A stretch of 12,860 nucleotides of DNA from Methylococcaceae bacterium NSP1-1 (lineage in GTDB: Bacteria > Pseudomonadota > Gammaproteobacteria > Methylococcales > Methylomonadaceae): assembly GCA_002256465.1 (NCBI GenBank), contig NQJG01000014.1, positions 1 to 12,860 of the forward strand, in the 5' to 3' direction. The notes below the pieces were generated by a model that worked only from the letters and a program-made list of their open reading frames with translations, was not told the origin of the DNA and did not search any database. The position numbers and the translations under genes were made by a program. Below, in pieces: positions 8,061 through 12,860 of the stretch. The first letter of the stretch is position 1; each line of letters begins with the position of its first letter.

Positions 8061-8367
8061 CACCAGCCTTGAACCGTTCCTATTACTTACTTAATGTTCC
8101 TTCATACAGCCATGTTAATGAATGCAGTGCTTATTTATTCTCTATGCATCTCTAAAGCTGATTTTGAAAAGCAATCACAGATATAAGTATACGTGGTAAA
8201 TTCAGCGCTATCATCCAATTTTTTATAAAAAACTCTAAACTTTACTGATTTTTTTGTAACGGCTCAAAGAAATCAGGCTCGATTGATTAGCTGAATTGGG
8301 GTATTGTATTTCGTACCTGGAAGAATGTCGGATAAAAACTATTTATTAATTCGCCAACAAATAAAAT
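8061..8367. other. Divergent intergenic region between the DUF4912 gene and nadC
   Basis: This 307-bp AT-rich spacer must carry the start signals for both divergent units. Towards nadC, TTGAAA (8164-8169) and TATACG (8188-8193) are 18 bases apart and would give a leader of about 170 bases. TTGATT (8283-8288) with a TATTTC-like box is a weaker, closer candidate. A perfect 14-bp AT palindrome, TTTTTTATAAAAAA, lies at 8219-8232. I see no tRNA, no convincing small ORF, no rho-independent terminator and no riboswitch I can name. Confidence 0.4.
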
Positions 8368-9204
8368 ATGAAAGACCCGTTAAAAATTATAGATATAAAA
8401 CACTTTCTTGATGAAGATATAGGTACCGGTGATATAACCGCCGCCATTATTCCTGGTGATGCTCACGCTCAAGCTGAAGTGGTTACGCGGGAGGGCATGA
8501 TACTGTGTGGTCAGGCTTGGTTTGATGCCATCTTTAAGCATCTGGATGCTAGCGTTAATATTGTTTGGCTGGCTACCGAAGGCGAGACCGTTAAAAAAAA
8601 CACGACATTATGCAAACTCAGCGGTTTAGCCAGAGGTTTGCTGACGGGTGAACGTACTGCACTTAATTTATTGCAACTTTTGTCCGCGACGGCAACGGTT
8701 GCCAGGCAGTATGCGGATGCGGTCGCCGGCACGAGTTGCAAAGTGCTGGATACTCGAAAAACCATTCCGGGACTGAGAAATGCCCAAAAATATGCGGTTG
8801 CCTGCGGTGGTTGTTATAACCATCGAATTGGTTTGTATGATGGTGTATTAATCAAGGAAAATCATATTATGGCGGCTGGTTCTATTACCAGAGCTATTGA
8901 GATGGCCCGTGAACTAACCACGGTGACGGTGGAAGTGGAAGTTGAATCCATGCAGGAATTGATTGAAGCACTTGCTGCAAAGCCGGACCGGATCATGCTG
9001 GACAATTTTAGTCTTGAAGAATTGCGAGCAGCGGTAAAATTGAGTGCAGGGGCAATAAAGCTTGAGGCTTCCGGCAATATTGATCTTGATAATATACGGA
9101 CGATCGCTGAAACGGGCGTTGATTTTATTTCAATCGGCGCTTTAACCAAAAATGTTAAAGCGGTTGATTTATCCATGCGGATAAAGCTGGTGACGCATGA
9201 TTGA
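8368..9204 (+). CDS. nadC: Quinolinate phosphoribosyltransferase (decarboxylating)
   Basis: The enzyme converts quinolinate and PRPP to nicotinate mononucleotide, CO2 and pyrophosphate, the step that joins de novo NAD synthesis to the common pathway. At 278 residues it has the usual length. The N-terminal domain has DEDIGTGDIT (15-24). The barrel shows LLTGERTALN (91-100), LDTRKTIPGLR (127-137), CGGCYNHRIGLYDGVLIKENH (about 146-166, with His152, Arg153 and Lys163 in the substrate site), EVEVES (189-194), MLDNFS (210-215), LEASGNI (232-238) and VDFISIGALT (251-260). No Shine-Dalgarno precedes the ATG; the upstream bases are AT-rich (ACAAATAAAAT). The gene overlaps the next by eight bases. nadA and nadB are not in the window. 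Confidence 0.97.
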   Translation: MKDPLKIIDIKHFLDEDIGTGDITAAIIPGDAHAQAEVVTREGMILCGQAWFDAIFKHLDASVNIVWLATEGETVKKNTTLCKLSGLARGLLTGERTALNLLQLLSATATVARQYADAVAGTSCKVLDTRKTIPGLRNAQKYAVACGGCYNHRIGLYDGVLIKENHIMAAGSITRAIEMARELTTVTVEVEVESMQELIEALAAKPDRIMLDNFSLEELRAAVKLSAGAIKLEASGNIDLDNIRTIAETGVDFISIGALTKNVKAVDLSMRIKLVTHD

Positions 9205-9694
9205 AAATCCGGAAACATTATTTAAACAAATCAGTCACGGCGTTTATGTGATTGGAGTGAGTGATGGTGACCGTCAAAATGCGTTTACTGCGGCGTGGGT
9301 GATGCAGGTCTCTTTTAATCCGCTATTATTGGCGATCAGCATTAATCCTGAGCATTATTCTTATCAGTTGTTGCAAGTGGGTGGGGTTTGTACTGTTAAT
9401 GTCCTGGGCCAGGATCAGTATGCCATAGCTGAGCATTTCGGTCGTTCAGGCAAGGATAAAATGGCAGGTTTCCAATGGCAAAAAGATAAAACAGGTGCGC
9501 CGATTTTATCAGAAAGTCTGGTTTATTTTGATTGTCAGGTGAGTCATTACACCGATGCTGGAGATCATAAAATCGCTGTTTGCCAAGTTATAGCTGCGGC
9601 AAGACTTAATGAGGGATGCCCCCTGTTGTATAGCCAGACGGGAGATATGGACTGTAGTAGTGAATTATACAAAAAACCTTGTAGATCCGGTTAG
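9197..9694 (+). CDS. Flavin reductase-like FMN-binding split-barrel protein
   Basis: This 165-residue cytoplasmic protein of the flavin reductase domain family usually uses NAD(P)H to reduce FMN or FAD, or binds FMN as a cofactor. It shows the split-barrel order: HGVYVIGVSDGDRQNAFTAA (14-33), WVMQVSFNPLLLAISI (34-49), VCTVNVLGQDQ (64-74), and GDHKIAVCQV (122-131), close to the family's GDHxIxxGxV. The N-terminus overlaps nadC by eight bases, so the two are probably co-translated, although no NAD-pathway role is known for this family. The last residues (SSELYKKPCRSG) look slightly non-standard and border the repeat-bearing spacer, so the very end may be altered. The partner oxygenase, if any, is not in the window. 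Confidence 0.88.
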   Translation: MIENPETLFKQISHGVYVIGVSDGDRQNAFTAAWVMQVSFNPLLLAISINPEHYSYQLLQVGGVCTVNVLGQDQYAIAEHFGRSGKDKMAGFQWQKDKTGAPILSESLVYFDCQVSHYTDAGDHKIAVCQVIAAARLNEGCPLLYSQTGDMDCSSELYKKPCRSG

Positions 9695-9925
9695 AGTAGA
9701 GAGAGTGTTTTGGACGGGGCTACAAAAAACTGTTGGGATTGGCGTCGGGAGAGAATTTAATCAGTTTGTTCATGGGTTCCAAAGACACAATCAGTCCACC
9801 TCTAAGGTGGGCGATTGCGCATGTTGTTTCTGTGCCGTTCCAGCGACACAATCAGTCCGCCTCTAAGGGGGGCGATTGCGCATGTTGTTCCTGTGCTGGA
9901 TCCACGCGCAGTTAGAGCTGGAATG
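9695..9925. other. Convergent spacer between the flavin reductase and BON genes
   Basis: This 231-bp spacer separates two convergent genes. Its right half is taken up by two tandem 61-bp repeats (listed separately). The left part (9695-9776) shows nothing I recognise. Short open frames run across it, but their peptides only translate the repeat (RHNQS-SK-GDCACC) and have no family likeness, so I do not call them genes. No classic hairpin-plus-T-run terminator is present, but the repeat hairpin might block transcription from either side. Confidence 0.6.
9777..9898. repeat. Two tandem copies of a 61-bp repeat with a hairpin core
   Basis: Copy 1 is 9777-9837 and copy 2 is 9838-9898; by eye they differ at about 6 of 61 positions. 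Each has the order TTCCA..GACACAATCAGTCC, a small inverted repeat, GGGCGATTGCGCATGTTGTT, CTGTGC. In copy 1 CCACCT (9796-9801) and AGGTGG (9805-9810) form a perfect stem around CTA. CAATC (9788-9792) and GATTG (9813-9817) extend it across a small internal loop. In copy 2 the inner stem has one mismatch. The size, hairpin and intergenic position resemble REP-like or other small dispersed bacterial repeats. It is not a CRISPR, because the units abut with no spacers. Confidence 0.85.
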
Positions 9926-10510
9926 TTAGTCAATGTATTCAAAAATCGTGATGATTTGTTTTATGCCGGGTTGGAGCCTGGTAACGTTGATAACAACAGT
10001 GCCTTCGTCCTTGTGTATTAAACCCATCAAGTACACATTTCCGTTTTCAGTAATGACTTTTACCATGGATGGGTCAAAACCGGGAATTGTCCGAATTTGA
10101 TTGAGCGCTTTTTTTACTGTCTCGGTAATGTGTTGGTCATTAGCGCGTGAACTGGAATCACTGGGATAGCCGATAATTAAATTGTTGTGTATGAGTTTTA
10201 CATTGGAAATGACTTGGACTGTAGAAATAATTTTTTGTCTAAGTTCTTCATTAGGTGTTTCCCCGGTAACCAAAACCGCGCCGTTATAAGCGGTTATAGT
10301 GAAGTGGCTCTGATTCAGCAAATAATCATCCGAACTCAGCTCCGAGTAGGCTTCGGTTTCAATATCTTTATCAATGAAAATCGCTTCGCGACTACGGCGG
10401 TCTTGTAATAGCGATTGTTCGGTTATTTCCGCGCCGTCTGTTGCAATGGTTGAGCATGCGCCCATCAAAAGGCTATTGAGTACCACAAGAAGCAAAAAGA
10501 ATTTTTTCAT
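9926..10510 (-). CDS. dolP: Dual BON-domain outer-membrane lipoprotein, DolP/YraP-like
   Basis: This 194-residue protein compares with 191 for E. coli DolP (YraP). It has a lipoprotein signal peptide MKKFFLLLVVLNSLLMGAC with the probable lipidated Cys19, and then DRRSREAIFIDKDIE (about 37-51), which matches the conserved segment before the first BON domain. BON1 (about 46-115) contains AVLVTGETPNEELRQKI; BON2 (about 124-194) contains NVYLMGLIHKDEG. DolP supports outer-membrane integrity and binds anionic phospholipid near division sites through BON2; whether this protein does so is inferred from similarity and from its place after yraN and diaA. I start it at the ATG at 10510, where the signal peptide begins. 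The TTG at 10543 would overlap diaA by four bases but adds a non-signal extension. There is no clear Shine-Dalgarno. Confidence 0.88.
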   Translation of the reverse strand: MKKFFLLLVVLNSLLMGACSTIATDGAEITEQSLLQDRRSREAIFIDKDIETEAYSELSSDDYLLNQSHFTITAYNGAVLVTGETPNEELRQKIISTVQVISNVKLIHNNLIIGYPSDSSSRANDQHITETVKKALNQIRTIPGFDPSMVKVITENGNVYLMGLIHKDEGTVVINVTRLQPGIKQIITIFEYID

Positions 10511-10539
10511 GGATTTAAATAATAGTATGTCAGCGAGTG

Positions 10540-11124
10540 TCAACCGAATAATTGATGGTCAATTAAGTCGCACAAACAATGGGTAATCAGTATATGAATT
10601 TCCTGAATGCGTGCGTTTGAATTTGACGGTACGCGAATTTCTATATCTGTTTCATAGAGTAACTGTGCAATCATGCCGCCATTATTACCCGTCAACGCTA
10701 TAACTGATATATCTTTATCGTGAGCTGTGGTAATTGCTTTGGCGATATTAGCTGAATTGTTGTCGTCTGTGTATACCACCAATATATCTCCGCTTTGTCC
10801 TAATGCTCTCAGTTGTTTCGCAAAAACATCATCAAAGTGATAGCTATTGGCAATTGCGGTAATGGCAGCTGTGTCCGTGGTTAATGCTATGACTGGCAAT
10901 GAAGGGCGGTCGCGCTCAAATTGGCTGAGCATGGCTGAAGATAGCAGTTGGGTGCTTGTTGCTGAGCGTCCATTGCCGCAGGTTAATATTTTTTTATCAT
11001 TTAGCAAAGCCGCAACCATTCGTTGTGAGGCATACTCTATCAGTTCACAGAGATACGTCATGGCATCCTGCTGGGTTTGGATGCTGTCAGAGAAATGATT
11101 AATGATTCTGTCTTGTAAGCTCAT
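10540..11124 (-). CDS. diaA: SIS-domain protein, DiaA-like (GmhA superfamily)
   Basis: This 194-residue protein is collinear with E. coli DiaA (196), a tetramer that binds DnaA and promotes timely replication initiation. It has SIS features: ILTCGNGRSAT (46-56), RPSLPVIALTTD (73-84), GDILVVYTDDNNSANI (112-127) and ARIQEIHILITHCLCDLID (171-189). GmhA-type phosphoheptose isomerases use a Glu before RP and a Ser/Thr-rich STSGNS-like loop. Here the Glu position appears to be Arg71 and the loop is YTDDNNS (118-124), so isomerase activity looks unlikely. The C-terminal LF (192-193) corresponds to Leu190/Phe191 that E. coli DiaA uses for DnaA contact. Neighbours are yraN (15 bases upstream) and dolP downstream, as in E. 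coli. It may be annotated elsewhere as phosphoheptose isomerase; I think that label is less likely. Confidence 0.88.
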   Translation of the reverse strand: MSLQDRIINHFSDSIQTQQDAMTYLCELIEYASQRMVAALLNDKKILTCGNGRSATSTQLLSSAMLSQFERDRPSLPVIALTTDTAAITAIANSYHFDDVFAKQLRALGQSGDILVVYTDDNNSANIAKAITTAHDKDISVIALTGNNGGMIAQLLYETDIEIRVPSNSNARIQEIHILITHCLCDLIDHQLFG

Positions 11125-11139
11125 GGCACGATGATTAAT

Positions 11140-11505
11140 TTAAAAAGCATTTTGTATCCACTCTACGTTACCATTGCCGGAAATAGCAATAACATCAAAG
11201 CGAACAGGTCTGTCTGCTTTGTGGGATGATAAATAAATATGCGTAGCCGCTATTATACGCGATTGTTTTGCCCGAGTGACAGTCTCCGCTGCGCTGCCGT
11301 ATTGATCCGTTTTACGGAATCTGACTTCGATAATAACCAATGTTTGATGATCAGTCATAATTAAATCGAGTTCACCTTGTTTGCAGCGGTAGTTCCGGCA
11401 AACTGGCGAAAGTCCCTTATTAATGAGAAATTTATGTGCTTGCTCTTCCGCGCTTTCACCACGGATCAAGTGAGCAGCTTTGGCTTTGAGTTCAGTAAAT
11501 AGCAT
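11140..11505 (-). CDS. yraN: YraN / UPF0102 family PD-(D/E)XK nuclease-fold protein
   Basis: This is a small protein of the UPF0102 family, related in fold to Holliday-junction resolvases and restriction-type nucleases; its cellular role is not settled. The motifs are GESAEEQAHKFLINKGL near the N-terminus, QGELDLIMTD with the acidic pair, VIIEVRFRK as the E-x-K-like strand (here EVR), YGSAAETVTRAKQSRI, and RFDVIAISGNGNVEWIQNAF at the end. I prefer the ATG at 11505, which has GGGA seven bases upstream and gives 121 residues. An ATG at 11529 adds eight residues (129 in total, close to the 131 of E. coli YraN) but has no Shine-Dalgarno. It is the first gene of the yraN-diaA-dolP unit and diverges from rsmI. 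The usual upstream partner lpoA is absent. Confidence 0.92.
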   Translation of the reverse strand: MLFTELKAKAAHLIRGESAEEQAHKFLINKGLSPVCRNYRCKQGELDLIMTDHQTLVIIEVRFRKTDQYGSAAETVTRAKQSRIIAATHIYLSSHKADRPVRFDVIAISGNGNVEWIQNAF

Positions 11506-11556
11506 TGCTAATTCCCGGTTTGTATTCATTCTGGAAACAATGAATTAGCAAGATAC

Positions 11557-11565
11557 TGATATAAT
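11557..11565 (+). promoter_or_regulatory. Probable extended -10 promoter element for rsmI
   Basis: TGATATAAT combines a perfect TATAAT (11560-11565) with the TGn extension. No recognisable -35 box is found 16-18 bases upstream, which is acceptable for an extended -10 promoter. It lies 85 bases before the rsmI ATG, in the spacer shared with the divergent yraN gene. Confidence 0.5.
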
Positions 11566-11637
11566 TTGCTATTTTCTCGGCCAAGTACTGTTCACAATCA
11601 TGGCGGTTCATGGTTTTATGTTGTAGAGGTTAAGTGA

Positions 11638-11661
11638 ATGAGAGTATCGAATGTTAACTGA
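11638..11661 (+). other. Seven-codon upstream ORF overlapping the rsmI start
   Basis: ATG at 11638, preceded by AGAGG (11625-11629) at 8 bases, opens a frame encoding MRVSNVN that stops at TGA 11659-11661, just inside rsmI. Its Shine-Dalgarno is better than that of rsmI itself (GAGAG at 11640-11644). It may feed ribosomes to rsmI by reinitiation, or be coincidence. Confidence 0.25.
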
Positions 11662-12511
11662 ATTTGGCAAATTATACGTTGTTGCTACTCCAATAGGTAA
11701 TTTAGCCGACATAAGTTACAGGGCAGTTGAAGTATTAAAACAGGTTGATTTGATTGCAGCTGAGGATACCCGCCATGTAAAAATGTTGCTACAGCATTAT
11801 GGCATTACCAATAAGCTGGTTTCATTGCACCAGCATAACGAGGATAAAGCATCGCCTGTATTGCTGGAAAAGTTACGCGCAGGGCAATCCATTGCGCTGG
11901 TCTCGGATGCTGGAACGCCGTTGCTAAGTGATCCGGGTATGCCGCTGGTAAAAATGGTGAAGGATGCAGGTCTGGATGTTGTGCCCATACCGGGGGCTTG
12001 CGCGTTAATTGTTGCATTGTCGGCCGCGGGATTGCCGGTTACTCAGTTTTCATTTGAGGGTTTTTTGCCCAGAACATCGTCGGCGCGTAAAGTTTTTTTT
12101 AATGAAAAAGTCATGTCTCCAAAAACTTGGGTTTTTTATGAGTCCTGTCATCGAATCCTGGCTTCATTACAAGACATGGCGGAGATATTACCTTTAGATC
12201 GTCAGATTGTAATTGCAAGGGAATTGACCAAGCTCCATGAAACCATTGTGAAAACCAGTTTGGGGAAAGCCCTGGAATTGGTGGGGCAAAATGACAATAT
12301 GAGAAAAGGTGAATTTGTTGTTATCGTGGATGGGGCTGCTGCGGATAAAAACGAGCATATCATTACCGCTGAGCAGGAAAAATTACTCCAGGTGTTATTG
12401 CGAGAGTGTTCTATTAAGACTGCTGTTGCAATGGCTGTAGAAATCACAGGGGTTAGAAAGAAGTTGTTATACCAGGCTGCGTTGGCAATGGATAAGAAAA
12501 AAGACGCTTAG
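11651..12511 (+). CDS. rsmI: 16S rRNA (cytidine(1402)-2'-O)-methyltransferase
   Basis: This 286-residue protein has the usual length for RsmI (YraL). It methylates the 2'-O of C1402 in the ribosomal P site using S-adenosylmethionine, and is cytoplasmic. The tetrapyrrole methylase-type fold is clear: KLYVVATPIGNLADIS (7-22), LIAAEDTRHVKMLLQHYGI (34-52), LVSDAGTPLLSDPG (83-96), the PIPGACALIVALSAAGLP segment (112-129), and FEGFLPR (135-141). ARELTKLHE lies in the C-terminal half, and a C-terminal helical tail ends in a Lys/Asp-rich stretch. The ATG at 11651 is chosen by alignment of the conserved N-terminus. It diverges from yraN and is followed 64 bases later by rnpB, an arrangement that in relatives leads on to the mraZ cell-division cluster. 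Confidence 0.97.
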   Translation: MLTEFGKLYVVATPIGNLADISYRAVEVLKQVDLIAAEDTRHVKMLLQHYGITNKLVSLHQHNEDKASPVLLEKLRAGQSIALVSDAGTPLLSDPGMPLVKMVKDAGLDVVPIPGACALIVALSAAGLPVTQFSFEGFLPRTSSARKVFFNEKVMSPKTWVFYESCHRILASLQDMAEILPLDRQIVIARELTKLHETIVKTSLGKALELVGQNDNMRKGEFVVIVDGAAADKNEHIITAEQEKLLQVLLRECSIKTAVAMAVEITGVRKKLLYQAALAMDKKKDA

Positions 12512-12534
12512 TTCTGTTGTTATCGTTTGCTGGG

Positions 12535-12564
12535 TTGCTGTTGGCACGATGAATGCTGTATAAT
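12535..12564 (+). promoter_or_regulatory. Probable sigma-70 promoter of rnpB
   Basis: A perfect TATAAT is at 12559-12564, with TTGCTG (12535-12540) as the best -35 candidate at an 18-base spacing. The mature RNA 5' end by comparison with M1 is about 12576, some 12 bases past the -10 box. The transcript may therefore start a few bases earlier and be trimmed, or my end estimate may be a little late. Confidence 0.6.
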
Positions 12565-12575
12565 TTTGAGTTGAA

Positions 12576-12860
12576 AGAGTCGGCTGGGCAGTCGCTGTTT
12601 TATCGTCAAGATAAAATGGAGGAAAGTCCGGGCTCCATTGGGCAGGGTGCCAGGTAACGCCTGGGAGGCGCGAGCCTACGGAAAGTGCCGCAGAAAATAT
12701 ACCGCCTGTCACTTATGGCAGGTAAGGGTGAAAAGGTGCGGTAAGAGCGCACCGCGCAACTGGTAACAGAAGTGGCATGGTAAACCCCACCCGGAGCAAG
12801 ATCAAATAGAGGAACAGACGCGTGGCCCGCGCGGTTCCTGGGTAGATTGCTTGAGCTGCA
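12576..12860 (+). ncRNA. rnpB: RNase P RNA, bacterial type A (3' end outside window)
   Basis: This is the catalytic RNA that removes 5' leaders from pre-tRNAs. It aligns along its length with E. coli M1 RNA: GGCAGTCGC near the 5' end, GAGGAAAGTCCGGGCTCC (5' strand of P4), GGGCAGGGTGCCAGGTAACG, the AGGTAAGGGTGAAAAGG and GGTAAGAGCGCACCGCGC core, TGGTAACAG, GGTAAACCCCACCCGGAGCAAG, and GATTGCTTGAG at the right edge. The L15 GGT that pairs with tRNA CCA is at 12841-12843. About 285 of roughly 355-375 bases are present; the 3' strand of the P4 pseudoknot and the final helices lie beyond the window. The P11/P12 arm (CCTGTC, ACTTAT, GGCAGG) is shorter than in E. coli. The 5' end is placed by alignment and is uncertain by a few bases. 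Confidence 0.97.

Noticed and set aside
8803..8832. Cys in NadC where E. coli has the third Gly of the GGG-NHR motif (GGCYNHR)
   Set aside because: The flanking His, Arg and Lys are intact, and as far as I recall other gammaproteobacterial NadC proteins carry the same Cys, so it is probably ordinary variation.
9777..9898. Possible CRISPR array
   Set aside because: There are only two units, they abut directly with no spacer, they are 61 bp long, and no cas gene is nearby.
9609..10021. Three overlapping short plus-strand ORFs (85, 60 and 68 codons) across the repeat region
   Set aside because: Each is in a different frame, the peptides mainly translate the 61-bp repeat, they have no good ribosome-binding sites, and the last runs antisense into dolP.
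10511..10543. TTG start and TTGACA box just upstream of the dolP ATG
   Set aside because: The extension would put 11 residues before a clear signal peptide. TTGACA has only a poor ATTTAA at 17 bases and would leave almost no leader before the ATG.
12467..12712. Minus-strand ORF across the rsmI end and rnpB
   Set aside because: It is antisense to rsmI and RNase P RNA, has no family resemblance, and is explained by the conserved RNA.

Overview
The window looks like chromosomal core sequence from a moderate-GC gammaproteobacterium. The best guess is a Methylococcales-type methanotroph, but no diagnostic methane-oxidation gene is visible, so that is inferred from protein style and gene order. 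Supporting signs are an RNase P RNA very close to E. coli M1, the argS-SPOR gene pair, and a rsmI / yraN-diaA-dolP neighbourhood of the kind found in Enterobacteria and Pseudomonas.

Layout. (1) 1-1962 (+) holds the C-terminal ~650 residues of a Lon-family AAA+ protease whose start is off the left edge. (2) 4354-1959 (-) holds argS followed by an FtsN-like SPOR protein. They overlap as TGATG, and the SPOR stop codon shares a TTAA with the stop of the convergent protease. (3) 5646-4493 (-) holds a doubtful small ORF, a yceI gene that has lost its C-terminal part and runs into the next start codon, and a beta-class glutathione transferase. (4) 8060-5774 (-) holds a DUF4912 protein and a GH57 alpha-glucan branching-type enzyme in tandem, probably a storage-glucan unit. 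(5) 8368-9694 (+) holds nadC overlapping a flavin reductase-like gene. (6) 9777-9898 holds two tandem 61-bp repeats with a hairpin core. (7) 11529-9926 (-) holds yraN, diaA-like and dolP-like genes. (8) 11651-12511 (+) holds rsmI, then rnpB from about 12576, cut by the right edge.

Functionally this is mostly housekeeping: tRNA charging, division-site peptidoglycan binding, NAD synthesis, rRNA methylation, tRNA maturation, outer-membrane integrity and replication-initiation control. I do not see a defence system, prophage, CRISPR array or biosynthetic cluster. The most interesting points are the decayed yceI with its out-of-frame deletion scar and coupled gst, the duplicated helical motif at the N-terminus of the DUF4912 protein, the hairpin-bearing 61-bp repeat, the absence of lpoA from an otherwise conserved cluster, and a DiaA-like protein with a degenerate sugar-phosphate loop but a retained C-terminal Leu-Phe.
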